64,000 nt of DNA from Mycobacterium sp. E796 (lineage in GTDB: Bacteria; Actinomycetota; Actinomycetes; Mycobacteriales; Mycobacteriaceae): contig NZ_LZKK01000350.1 in NCBI RefSeq assembly GCF_001672815.1, forward strand, positions 1 to 64,000, read 5' to 3'. Numbering within the stretch: the stretch's first letter is position 1; each line of letters starts with the position of its first letter. Below the pieces are notes generated by a model. That model saw only the letters and a list, made by a program, of their open reading frames with translations. It ran no database searches and was not told where the DNA came from. Below are positions 55,484 to 64,000 of the stretch, piece after piece. The position numbers and the translations under genes were made by a program.

Positions 55484-56680
55484 ATGACAACCGCGACACG
55501 CGCCGCCACTTTGGCCGACGGCGACCATCCCACGGCGGTAGCCCGCGCCATGGCAACGGAGATCACGCGGGCCGCCGACGACGCCGAGGCGCTCGGCACG
55601 CTGCCGATCGAGCTGGTGGCGCGGCTGCGTGCGGCCGGCGTCTTCCGGGCGGTGCAACCGCGCGCGCTCGGCGGATTCGAAGTGGCCCCGGTCGACTACA
55701 TCGAGATGATCGAGGAATTGGCGCGCGCCGACGGCTCGACGGGCTGGATCGCGGCCATCGGCGCCGGCGCACCCGCATTTACCGCCTGGCTCGAGCCGGC
55801 CGTAGCCGAGGACTTGTTCGGTTCGAACGCGGACTTCTTGGCGGCCACCGTGTTTTCCCCCACCGGCCGGGCCGTCCCCGACGGCGGGAGCCGGTTCGCC
55901 GTCGACGGGCGATGGCCGTTCGCCAGCGGTTGCCGCCACGCCGAGTGGTTACTGACGGGGATGTTCGTGTTCGACGACGGTCAGGCGCCGCGAATGATCC
56001 CGGGACAGGGCCCGGACTGGCGCCTCGGTTTCTTCCCCCGCGCCGACGCCGAAATCGTCGACAACTGGGACGTTTTGGGGTTGCGCGGCACCGGGAGCAA
56101 CGACGTGGTGGCCCGGGGCCTGAGCATCGCCGAGGAACACACCATCGCCCCGTTCTTCGGGCCGGCCCGGCACGACGGGACGCTGTGGCGGCTGCCGTTC
56201 TTCACGATGGTGGGGGTGGCCCTCGTCGGCGTCCCGCTCGGGATCGCACGGCGCGCCCTCGACGAATTCGCCGACCTGGCGCCCACGAAGACCCGCGCCG
56301 GCACGTTCGAACCGCTCGCCGCGGACCCCGTCGCGCAGGTCGAGTTCGCCGGCGTGGAGGCGGGTTTGCGGTCGGCGCGGGCGTTCGTTCTCGACGAGGC
56401 CGGCTCCCTGTGGGACACCGCCCTCGCCGGGGACGCGCCGTCGCTGAAGCAGCGCGCTCGTTTCCAGCTCGCCGCACAGCAGGCGATGCGTGCGGCGCGC
56501 CAAGCGGTCGACACGACGTTCGGCCTGACCGGCGCGGGGGCAGTGCACGCGGACCATCCGCTGCAGCGATGCTTCCGGGATCTGCACACCGTCGGCCAGC
56601 ACGTGTACTTCAGCCCGTCCGCGCTGAAGCGTTACGCCAACGCCCAATTCGGCATCAGCCAACCGACGCACCTGCTGTGA
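55484..56680 (+). CDS. Acyl-CoA-dehydrogenase-fold flavin monooxygenase
   Basis: A 398-residue protein of the acyl-CoA dehydrogenase fold, close to the flavin-dependent hydroxylases (HsaA-like/group D). There are the ELVARLRAAGVFRAVQPRALGG N-terminal region, the flavin-loop WDVLGLRGTGSNDVV and a C-terminal VDTTFGLTGAGAVHADHPLQ helix. The catalytic Glu of true acyl-CoA dehydrogenases is not obvious, which fits a monooxygenase. ATG 55484 has AAGGGGAG upstream. It probably works with a flavin reductase from elsewhere. The substrate, likely a phenol or an aromatic, is unknown. Confidence 0.82.
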   Translation: MTTATRAATLADGDHPTAVARAMATEITRAADDAEALGTLPIELVARLRAAGVFRAVQPRALGGFEVAPVDYIEMIEELARADGSTGWIAAIGAGAPAFTAWLEPAVAEDLFGSNADFLAATVFSPTGRAVPDGGSRFAVDGRWPFASGCRHAEWLLTGMFVFDDGQAPRMIPGQGPDWRLGFFPRADAEIVDNWDVLGLRGTGSNDVVARGLSIAEEHTIAPFFGPARHDGTLWRLPFFTMVGVALVGVPLGIARRALDEFADLAPTKTRAGTFEPLAADPVAQVEFAGVEAGLRSARAFVLDEAGSLWDTALAGDAPSLKQRARFQLAAQQAMRAARQAVDTTFGLTGAGAVHADHPLQRCFRDLHTVGQHVYFSPSALKRYANAQFGISQPTHLL

Positions 56681-56687
56681 CACCGAT

Positions 56688-57290
56688 CTATAGGGCGTTG
56701 ATCCACTTTTCGATGCGCCGGGCCTCGTGCGCCATCAGGTCGGGCTGTGCCAGCGCGTTGGTCAGCACCGCGCTGCCCTCGTAGGCGATGACGAGGTCGC
56801 GCGCCAGGTCGCGCGCGTCGCGGCGACCCATCGCGTGGAATTGCTGCTCGGCCCAGTCCAGCAAGGTTTGCATGATGGGGGCGGTCAGGGCCGGTGATCG
56901 GCCCGACTGGTTCGCGAGCTCGGTGCACAGCGTACCCAGGGGGCAGCCGTGGTCGGCGATGGCCTCGCCCGATTCGGCCAGCATCCCGACGAGCGCCTTG
57001 AGCCGCGCCTTGGGGCTCCCGTACCGGCGTGACAGGGCCGCGGTCGCGGCGCGGATTTCCTCGGTGCGCGCCTCGACGACGGCGGCCACGATGTCGTCTT
57101 TGGTCTTGAAGTAGTAATACATGTTGCCCAGCGGGACCTCGGCGGCCTCGGCGATGTGCGCGAGCGTGGTGCCCGCGATGCCCTGCCGGTAGAACAGGTC
57201 GCAGGCGGCGGCGATCAGTCGCTCGCGCTTGCCCGGGGACGTCGCGGGGGCGGTACCGTCGGCGTCGGTTAAGTCAGCCATATCACTCAC
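56688..57290 (-). CDS. TetR-family regulator, last gene of the SDR operon
   Basis: A 200-residue repressor. The helix-turn-helix region is LIAAACDLFYRQGI then TTLAHIAEAAEVPLGNMYYYF. GTG at 57290 or ATG at 57281 may start it. It is three bases after the SDR stop, so it is cotranscribed with two SDRs. The AGTTAGTTG operators at the SDR and mmpS promoters are its likely targets. Confidence 0.92.
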   Translation of the reverse strand: MSDMADLTDADGTAPATSPGKRERLIAAACDLFYRQGIAGTTLAHIAEAAEVPLGNMYYYFKTKDDIVAAVVEARTEEIRAATAALSRRYGSPKARLKALVGMLAESGEAIADHGCPLGTLCTELANQSGRSPALTAPIMQTLLDWAEQQFHAMGRRDARDLARDLVIAYEGSAVLTNALAQPDLMAHEARRIEKWINAL

Positions 57291-57293
57291 GGA

Positions 57294-58130
57294 CTATAGA
57301 CGGCACGCGGCCATGCTCAGGTTCCACAGCAGGTCCCTGTTCTCCGGGGTGTTGTAGGCGCTCTTGACGTTCTTCGGCGCGGCGTTGGCGAAGTACTGGC
57401 CGGAGGCCGTCGCCGCGTCCGGCGAGGCGGCGAGGAACAGCGATGTGGCCGCGCCCTTTTCTGCCGAGCGGGAAAACGGCAGCGCCGCAAGGGAGATCGC
57501 GCGAAAGACCCCTTCGGCTCCCCGCATCATCGGCGTTCGGACGATGCCGGGGTGCGCGGCGTTGGCGGTGACGCGGGTCGGGCGCAGTCGATGCGCCAGT
57601 TCGATGGTGAAGAGCAGCACGCACAGCTTGGACGCGGCATACGTGCGGATCGTCGAGAAACGGCGTTCGCTCTGCAGGTTGTCCGGTTCGAACTTGCCGG
57701 CGCGGTAGACGCTCGAGCTGAGGTTGACGACCCTGCCCTGCGGGCTTTTTTCCAATTCGTTGAGCAGCAATTGGGTGAGATAGAACTGCGCCAGGTAGTT
57801 GACCTGAAACGTCGTCTCGTATCCGTCGGCTGTCAGCACGCGTTGCGGCATGATGACGCCGGCGTTGTTGATCAGCACGTCCAGTCGCGGGTAGCGGGCC
57901 CTAAACGCCTCGGCCAGCCGGTGTAGCTGCGTAAGCGACCTGAGGTCGGCGGTGAGGTAAGCGACGTCGCGGTTGCCGGTCGACGCGACGATTTCGGTTG
58001 CGACGCTGGCGGCCTTCGCCTGGTTGCGCGCGGCCAGCACCACGTAGTAGCCGGTGCGGGCGAGCTCGGTCGCGGTGACCTTGCCGATGCCGTCGGTGGC
58101 TCCGGTGATGAGGCAGATGGGCCTGTCCAT
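57294..58130 (-). CDS. Short-chain dehydrogenase/reductase (retinol-dehydrogenase-like)
   Basis: A 278-residue classical SDR. It shows the cofactor motif LITGATDGIGKVTA, the NNAGV motif, the catalytic Ser in VNLSSSVYRAGKF and the Tyr-Lys pair in RTYAASKLCVLLF. It fits an NADP-type oxidoreductase. It begins 13 bases after the other SDR gene and ends three bases before the TetR gene. Confidence 0.9.
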   Translation of the reverse strand: MDRPICLITGATDGIGKVTATELARTGYYVVLAARNQAKAASVATEIVASTGNRDVAYLTADLRSLTQLHRLAEAFRARYPRLDVLINNAGVIMPQRVLTADGYETTFQVNYLAQFYLTQLLLNELEKSPQGRVVNLSSSVYRAGKFEPDNLQSERRFSTIRTYAASKLCVLLFTIELAHRLRPTRVTANAAHPGIVRTPMMRGAEGVFRAISLAALPFSRSAEKGAATSLFLAASPDAATASGQYFANAAPKNVKSAYNTPENRDLLWNLSMAACRL

Positions 58131-58143
58131 ATATTTCGAGCGC

Positions 58144-58941
58144 CTATTTGGACTCGGCCAGGGTGGGCCGCAACAACATCCGCGACATCACCGAGCGGGT
58201 GATGGCAGCCGGCACCAGCGCGGCGGTCACCCGGTTGATTCGTCCAGGTATGCAGTTGGCCCGATTGCGCTCGAGGGCGCGCAGCGCCTCACGGGCGCAA
58301 ACGTCCGGCGCCATGGGCGATATCGGCATCTTGTCGGGGTCGAGGCCCAGGTCGCCCAGCGCCGGCGTGCGGGTGGGCCCCGGGTGCAGCACCGTCACGT
58401 GCACCCCCTGCTTCGCCAGTTCGCCGTGCAGGCCGGCGCCGAGGCTGGTGATGTAGGCCTTGGTCGCCGCGGTGTGCGCCATGTAGGGCACGCCGTTCAC
58501 CGCTCCGAGCGCCGAGACCAGCAGGATGCCGCCGCGGCCGCGCCGCGCCAGCCGTTCACCGAAGTGGTGCGTCAAGCCCAGGTGTGCGGCGGTGTTCAGC
58601 CGCAGGATCGCGCGCTGGGCCTGCAGGTCGGAGCCCACGAGGGCGCCGGGCAGGGCCGTGCCGGCATTGGAGACCAGCAGCCCGACGTCGATGTCTTTGG
58701 TGGCCTGGGCGATTGGGCTCAGCGAGCCCGGGTCGGACAGGTCGACGCCGACGGCCCGGTAGTCGACGCCGTAGCCCCGGCTCAGCCCTTCCCCTAGCTC
58801 CTGCAGTACGGCCAGGCGCCGCGCGACCAGGACCACGTTGATGCCGGAATCGGCGACCTGATGGGCGAATTCGCGCCCGATTCCCGACGACGCGCCCGTC
58901 ACGACCGCCCACGGGCCGAACCGATCTGCACTGATGCTCAT
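58144..58941 (-). CDS. Short-chain dehydrogenase/reductase with altered catalytic Tyr
   Basis: A 265-residue SDR. The cofactor motif is VVTGASSGIGREFAHQV, and SNAGTAL replaces NNAG. In the active site, the segment reads VSALGAVNGVPYMAHTAATK: the Lys is present, but the position four before it, normally Tyr, is Thr. The family sister motif is usually YMATYAATK. A Ser two before could not replace it. It may use a different base or be inactive. It is the first gene of the operon, reading left from the operator at 58962. Confidence 0.85.
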   Translation of the reverse strand: MSISADRFGPWAVVTGASSGIGREFAHQVADSGINVVLVARRLAVLQELGEGLSRGYGVDYRAVGVDLSDPGSLSPIAQATKDIDVGLLVSNAGTALPGALVGSDLQAQRAILRLNTAAHLGLTHHFGERLARRGRGGILLVSALGAVNGVPYMAHTAATKAYITSLGAGLHGELAKQGVHVTVLHPGPTRTPALGDLGLDPDKMPISPMAPDVCAREALRALERNRANCIPGRINRVTAALVPAAITRSVMSRMLLRPTLAESK

Positions 58942-58961
58942 GCGTGCGAACCTCCGTATCG

Positions 58962-58977
58962 AGTTAGTTGCCTAACT
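58962..58977. promoter_or_regulatory. Operator upstream of the SDR-SDR-TetR operon
   Basis: AGTTAG-TTGC-CTAACT is a perfect six-base inverted repeat, 20 bases upstream of the SDR start codon. The half-site AGTTAGTTG recurs at the mmpS promoter. Confidence 0.7.
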
Positions 58978-59094
58978 TAACACTGGCCGCAATGGCTGGC
59001 AAGCACCGAAGCTTGGGCGCCGGATTTTCTGGCAGTAAGTTGCCCATAATCAACTGTTATCTTGCGTCGTCGCTATCGCAGTGGTTAGCGTGTC

Positions 59095-59114
59095 AGTTAG
59101 TTGACCAACCAACT
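59095..59114. promoter_or_regulatory. Operator upstream of mmpS-mmpL
   Basis: AGTTAGTTGACCAACCAACT has nine-base arms with one mismatch. It ends 20 bases before the mmpS start. It shares AGTTAGTTG with the SDR operator at 58962, which points to one common regulator. Confidence 0.7.
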
Positions 59115-59134
59115 CTGATCGGACCGGAGTGAGG

Positions 59135-59563
59135 ATGAGTGTCGTCAAACGCGCGTGGATTCCGCTGGTCGTCGTGGTCCTGGTCGGCGTCGCGGGTTTC
59201 GCCGTCTACCGGCTACATGGCGTCTTCGGCGCGCGCGGCGGCACGTCGGTCGTCGGCGCCCGCTCGGATGACATCAAGCCTTTCAACCCCAAGCGCGTGA
59301 CCCTGGAGGTCTTTGGGCAGGAGGGGGCCGTGGCGGACATCAACTATCTCGACGTCGACGCCGCACCGCAGCGGGTCGACGGCATGCGGCTGCCGTGGAC
59401 GTACAGCGTGGCCACGACCGCTCCGGCGGTCAGCGTGAATGTCGTGGCGCAGGGCGACGGTGACGTCATCGGCTGCCGAATCACCGTGAACGGCGACGTC
59501 AAGGCCCAGCGAACGGCATCTGGGATCCACCCGCAAACCTATTGCCTGGTGAAGTCCGCGTGA
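59135..59563 (+). CDS. MmpS-family membrane accessory protein
   Basis: A 142-residue protein with an N-terminal signal-anchor (SVVKRAWIPLVVVVLVGVAGF, shown as the RAWIPLVVVVLVGVAGF part), a periplasmic beta domain, and the VTLEVFGQEGAVADINYLDVDA and LPWTYSVATTAPAVSVNVVAQ segments typical of MmpS. Cys residues in VIGCRITVNG and QTYCLVKS may form a disulphide. The ATG at 59135 has GGAGTGAGG upstream. It overlaps mmpL by four bases. MmpS proteins assist MmpL lipid transporters. Confidence 0.92.
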   Translation: MSVVKRAWIPLVVVVLVGVAGFAVYRLHGVFGARGGTSVVGARSDDIKPFNPKRVTLEVFGQEGAVADINYLDVDAAPQRVDGMRLPWTYSVATTAPAVSVNVVAQGDGDVIGCRITVNGDVKAQRTASGIHPQTYCLVKSA

Positions 59564-62388
59564 TCGCGCGAACGGTCCGCCGGCTGTCGGTGCCCATCCT
59601 GCTTTTCTGGCTCGGGCTGGCCGCCGTCACCAATGTCTTTGTACCGCAACTGGAAGCGGTCGGGGAAGCGCACGCCGTTTCGATGAGCCCCGACGACGCC
59701 CCGGCGATACAGGCGATGAAGCGTATCGGCCAGGTGTTCGGAGAATTCGACTCCGACAGCGCGGTCGTGGTCGTGCTGGAAGGCCAGGCGCCGCTGGGCG
59801 AAGCGGCGCACCGCTTCTACGACGACCTGATGCGCAGGCTCGCGCGCGACCGCAAGCACGTCGAGCACATCCAAGACTTCTGGGGCGATCCGCTCACCGC
59901 GGCCGGGTCGCAGAGCGCCGACGGCAAGGCCGCCTACGTTCAGGTTTTCCTCGCGGGTCACCAGGGCGAGACACTGGCCAACGAGTCCGTCGACGCCGTC
60001 CGGGGAATCGTGTCAAGTGCGGTGGCGCCCATCGGGGTCCGGGCGTACGTCGCCGGCCCGGCGGCCGTGACCACCGATCAGCTCGAGTTCGGTAACAAGA
60101 GCGCCCGCAAGGTGATGGGCGTGACGGTCGGGGTCATCGTGCTGATGCTGCTGATCGTGTACCGCTCCGTGGTCACCGTCCTGCTGACCCTGCTGATGGT
60201 CTTCATCGAACTGCCCGCCGTGCAAGGGGTGATCGCATTTCTCGGAAGCCACGGAATTATCGGGCTTTCTACCTTCGCGGTCCAGATCCTGCCGATCCTC
60301 GCCATCGCCGCGGGCACAGATTACGCGATATTCATCGTGGGCCGATATCAGGAGGCTCGGCAGGCCAGGCTGGACCGCGAGGCCGCCTACTACAGCATGT
60401 TTGGCGGCAGCGCCCACGTGGTCCTCGGCTCGGGCCTGACCATCGCCGGCGCGATGTTCTGCCTCAGCTTCACCACGCTGCCCTACTTCCAGACCCTGGG
60501 CGCGCCGTGCGCGATCGGGATGTTCACCATGGTGGCGGGCGCGCTCACGCTCGGCCCGGCCATCGTCACGCTGGGCAGCCGATTCGGCCTGTTCGATCCC
60601 AAACGGAAAATCAAGACGCGCGGGTGGCGGCGGGTGGGAACCGCCGTCGTCCGTTGGCCCGCACCGATACTCGCGGCGGCGTCGGCGACCGCGCTCGTCG
60701 GGCTGCTCGCCCTGCCGTCGTTCACGACGAGTTACAACGACCGCAATTACCTACCCCGGATCACCCCGTCCAACATCGGGTACGCCGCGGCCGAGCGGCA
60801 CTTTTCGCCCGCCCGGTTGAACCCCGACCTGCTGCTGGTGGAGGCCGACCACGACATGCGCAATCCCGCCGACATGCTCGTGCTGGACCGGCTGGCCAAG
60901 GGCGTGTTCGAAGCCGACGGCGTCGCCCGCGTTCAATCCATCACCCGTCCGTTGGGCGCCCCAATCACGCACACCTCCATCCCATTTCAAATCAGCATGC
61001 AGGGCACCACGCTGACCGAGAACATGAAGTACCTGCATGACCGCATGGCCGACATGCGGGCCATCGCCGATCAGATGACCGGCGTCATCGACACCATGCA
61101 ACGCATGCTCGCCATGATGCGCGAGCTCGCCGCCACCACACACGACGTCGCCGGCCAGACGAAGCGGATCGTCGATGACACGACCGAAGTGCGCGACCGC
61201 ATCGCCGATTTCGACGACTTCTTCCGCCCGCTGCGCGGCTACTTCCACTGGGAGCAACATTGTTTCGACATTCCCATCTGCTGGGCACTGCGATCGGCAT
61301 TCGATGCGATCGACGGCGTCGACACGCTCACCGACGACCTGGGCGGTCTGGTCAAGGACACCGACCGGCTGGATAGCCTGATGCCGCAGCTGATTTCGCT
61401 GCTGCCGCCGATCATCGACGCGACGACGAGCATGCGTACCATGACCATGACGATGTACAGTACGTTCGCGGGCCTGCTGGACCAGATGGACGCCGCGCAG
61501 CAGAACGCCTCCGCGATGGGGAAAGCCTTCGACACGGCCAAGAACGACGACTCGTTCTACCTGCCGCCGGAGGTTTTCGACAACCCCGACTTCAAACGCG
61601 GCCTGGCGATGTTCCTCTCGCCGGACGGCAAGGCCGCGCGACTGATCATCACCCACGACGGGGATCCCGCTACCCCCCAGGGCGTCTCGCGCGTCGACGC
61701 CATCAAGAAGGCCGCGCGTCACGCCCTCAAGGGGACGCCTTTGGAAGATGCCAGGATCTACCTGGGTGGCACCGCCGCGACGTACAAGGACATGAGCGAC
61801 GCGGCCAAGTACGACTTGCTGATCGCGGGAATCGCCGCGGCCTGCCTGATCTTCATCATCATGCTGGTCATCACCGGCAGCGTCGTCGCGGCCCTGGTCA
61901 TCATCGGGACCGTGGTGCTGTCGCTGGGATCGTCGTTCGGGCTGTCGGTGCTGGTGTGGCAAGACATTCTCGGTATTCCGTTGCACTGGTTGGTCATAGC
62001 GATGGCGCTGATCGTGCTGCTGGCCGTGGGATCGGACTACAACCTGTTGCTCGTCTCGCGGTTCAAAGAGGAAATCGGCGCCGGAATCAAGACCGGAATC
62101 ATCCGCGCGATGGGCGGAACCGGGGCGGTGGTGACCTCCGCGGGCCTGGTGTTCGCGTTCACCATGGCGTCCTTCGTGTTCAGCGACCTGCAGATGATCG
62201 GTCAGTTCGGGACGATCGTCGGCATCGGCCTGCTTTTCGACACGCTGATCGTGCGGTCGCTGATGACACCGTCGATCGCCGCCCTGCTCGGGCGGTGGTT
62301 CTGGTGGCCTCAAAGAGTGGGCTCCGGTCACCGCCCTGCGACGCCCGCCGTTCCAGTGCGGGCCCTCACGGAAAGCGTGCACCCATGA
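59560..62388 (+). CDS. MmpL-family RND transporter
   Basis: A 942-residue RND-type transporter with about 12 membrane helices in two halves (for example GVTVGVIVLMLLIVYRSV; and LIAGIAAACLIFIIMLVITG). The MmpL signature Asp-Tyr pairs lie in ILAIAAGTDYAIFIVGRY and LLAVGSDYNLLLVSRFKEE. The large periplasmic loop between helices 7 and 8 (about residues 420-740) contains the helical-hairpin part TENMKYLHDRMADMRAIADQ. MmpL proteins export lipids or siderophores, and MmpL5 also exports drugs. The GTG start overlaps the mmpS stop. The cargo is unknown. Confidence 0.94.
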   Translation: MIARTVRRLSVPILLFWLGLAAVTNVFVPQLEAVGEAHAVSMSPDDAPAIQAMKRIGQVFGEFDSDSAVVVVLEGQAPLGEAAHRFYDDLMRRLARDRKHVEHIQDFWGDPLTAAGSQSADGKAAYVQVFLAGHQGETLANESVDAVRGIVSSAVAPIGVRAYVAGPAAVTTDQLEFGNKSARKVMGVTVGVIVLMLLIVYRSVVTVLLTLLMVFIELPAVQGVIAFLGSHGIIGLSTFAVQILPILAIAAGTDYAIFIVGRYQEARQARLDREAAYYSMFGGSAHVVLGSGLTIAGAMFCLSFTTLPYFQTLGAPCAIGMFTMVAGALTLGPAIVTLGSRFGLFDPKRKIKTRGWRRVGTAVVRWPAPILAAASATALVGLLALPSFTTSYNDRNYLPRITPSNIGYAAAERHFSPARLNPDLLLVEADHDMRNPADMLVLDRLAKGVFEADGVARVQSITRPLGAPITHTSIPFQISMQGTTLTENMKYLHDRMADMRAIADQMTGVIDTMQRMLAMMRELAATTHDVAGQTKRIVDDTTEVRDRIADFDDFFRPLRGYFHWEQHCFDIPICWALRSAFDAIDGVDTLTDDLGGLVKDTDRLDSLMPQLISLLPPIIDATTSMRTMTMTMYSTFAGLLDQMDAAQQNASAMGKAFDTAKNDDSFYLPPEVFDNPDFKRGLAMFLSPDGKAARLIITHDGDPATPQGVSRVDAIKKAARHALKGTPLEDARIYLGGTAATYKDMSDAAKYDLLIAGIAAACLIFIIMLVITGSVVAALVIIGTVVLSLGSSFGLSVLVWQDILGIPLHWLVIAMALIVLLAVGSDYNLLLVSRFKEEIGAGIKTGIIRAMGGTGAVVTSAGLVFAFTMASFVFSDLQMIGQFGTIVGIGLLFDTLIVRSLMTPSIAALLGRWFWWPQRVGSGHRPATPAVPVRALTESVHP

Positions 62389-62762
62389 TCCACCGCCGCA
62401 CCAGACACCAGCGGCTGTCCGAGTCGATCCGCATCGCCGCGCCGCCCGACCAGGTGTGGGAGCTGATCTCCACCGTCGCCGGCATCGCGGAGTGGTATGA
62501 CGCCTGGGACGCGGTGGAGCACCCCGCCGGCGAGGAACGCCTCCAGGTCGGCACGTCGTTTCGGCTGATCCGCCGCCGTCACGGCCGCGACGACACCGCG
62601 CTGTGCCGCGTGACCTCCATGGAGCCGGGCACGCGGTTGTGCTGGATGCAGTACGCCCCCCACCTGCCCGCCATGTCGGTCGAGTTCGAGTTGGCTGCCG
62701 AAACCGGCGCGGGCACGCTGCTGAGCCACACCAGGAGCTGGCTCGAGCCCGGTGATCGCTGA
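62385..62762 (+). CDS. SRPBCC-family protein (polyketide cyclase/lipid-binding fold)
   Basis: A 125-residue START/SRPBCC-like protein beginning MIHRRTRHQRLSESIRIAAP, with the typical PPDQVWELISTVAGIAEWYD helix and the SMEPGTRLCWMQYAP strand. Such proteins bind hydrophobic ligands. The start overlaps the mmpL stop (ATGA), so it is translated with the transporter. It may handle the lipid that MmpL moves. It is shorter than many family members (about 140-150). Confidence 0.85.
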   Translation: MIHRRTRHQRLSESIRIAAPPDQVWELISTVAGIAEWYDAWDAVEHPAGEERLQVGTSFRLIRRRHGRDDTALCRVTSMEPGTRLCWMQYAPHLPAMSVEFELAAETGAGTLLSHTRSWLEPGDR

Positions 62763-62782
62763 TGCCACTAAGCTGGCTGCCG

Positions 62783-64000
<1,218 letters not shown>

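Overview
The window is high-GC DNA from a slow-growing Mycobacterium. Gene content and order closely follow the M. tuberculosis H37Rv stretch from rplM (Rv3443c) to guaA (Rv3396c), read here on the plus strand. The exact species is inferred: the extra genes would suit the M. avium complex or a relative. This rests on recalled families and gene order; no search was run.

Layout. 1-3491: remnant of a gene end, then a large adenylate-cyclase/ATPase regulator on the minus strand. 3760-7766: rplM-rpsI, glmM and two small genes resembling type VII secretion-associated proteins (Rv3440c/Rv3439c positions). 7771-10599: minus-strand block with an F420-type LLM oxidoreductase, a tail-anchored protein, a dienelactone-hydrolase-like protein and a 68-aa protein. 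11096-19344: glmS, two membrane proteins, an S9 peptidase, the NAD(P)HX repair enzyme nnrED and gadB. 19540-24401: a tightly overlapped cluster of alr, an alpha/beta hydrolase, tsaE, tsaB, rimI and tsaD. 24458-26698: the CIRCE-controlled groES-groEL1 operon.

26699-31286 is a small variable region. It holds a DUF1330 gene bracketed by a duplicated groEL1 3' end, a membrane protein, a diiron ferritin-like protein, a SodC-like lipoprotein that has lost metal ligands, and a small unknown gene. 31287-37477 returns to the conserved core: whiB3, the Rv3415c homologue, sigD, its anti-sigma factor rsdA, the DUF5319 gene, guaB2 and guaB3. 37497-44683: vapBC47, choD, a TauD-type dioxygenase with a divergent TetR, then a GH65 glycoside phosphorylase/hydrolase and a beta-phosphoglucomutase-like HAD protein.

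44729-62762 is an accessory stretch lying where H37Rv has idsA1/phyA and neighbours. It carries five TetR regulators next to redox enzymes (NmrA-like reductase, P450, acyl-CoA-dehydrogenase-like monooxygenase, two SDRs), a DinB-like protein, an exporter-methyltransferase-methyltransferase-hydrolase operon, a lone PPE gene, and an mmpS-mmpL-SRPBCC operon. guaA begins at 62783 and runs off the window.

How the genes work together. glmS and glmM make glucosamine-1-phosphate precursors for peptidoglycan, and alr supplies D-alanine. tsaE, tsaB and tsaD make the t6A tRNA modification. guaB2 and guaA make GMP. sigD/rsdA, whiB3 and the TetR genes are regulators. Several intergenic palindromes look like operators; the clearest are at the vapBC, TauD/TetR, ferritin-like, P450/TetR and SDR/mmpSL promoters. 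I saw no tRNA, rRNA, CRISPR array, insertion sequence or prophage.
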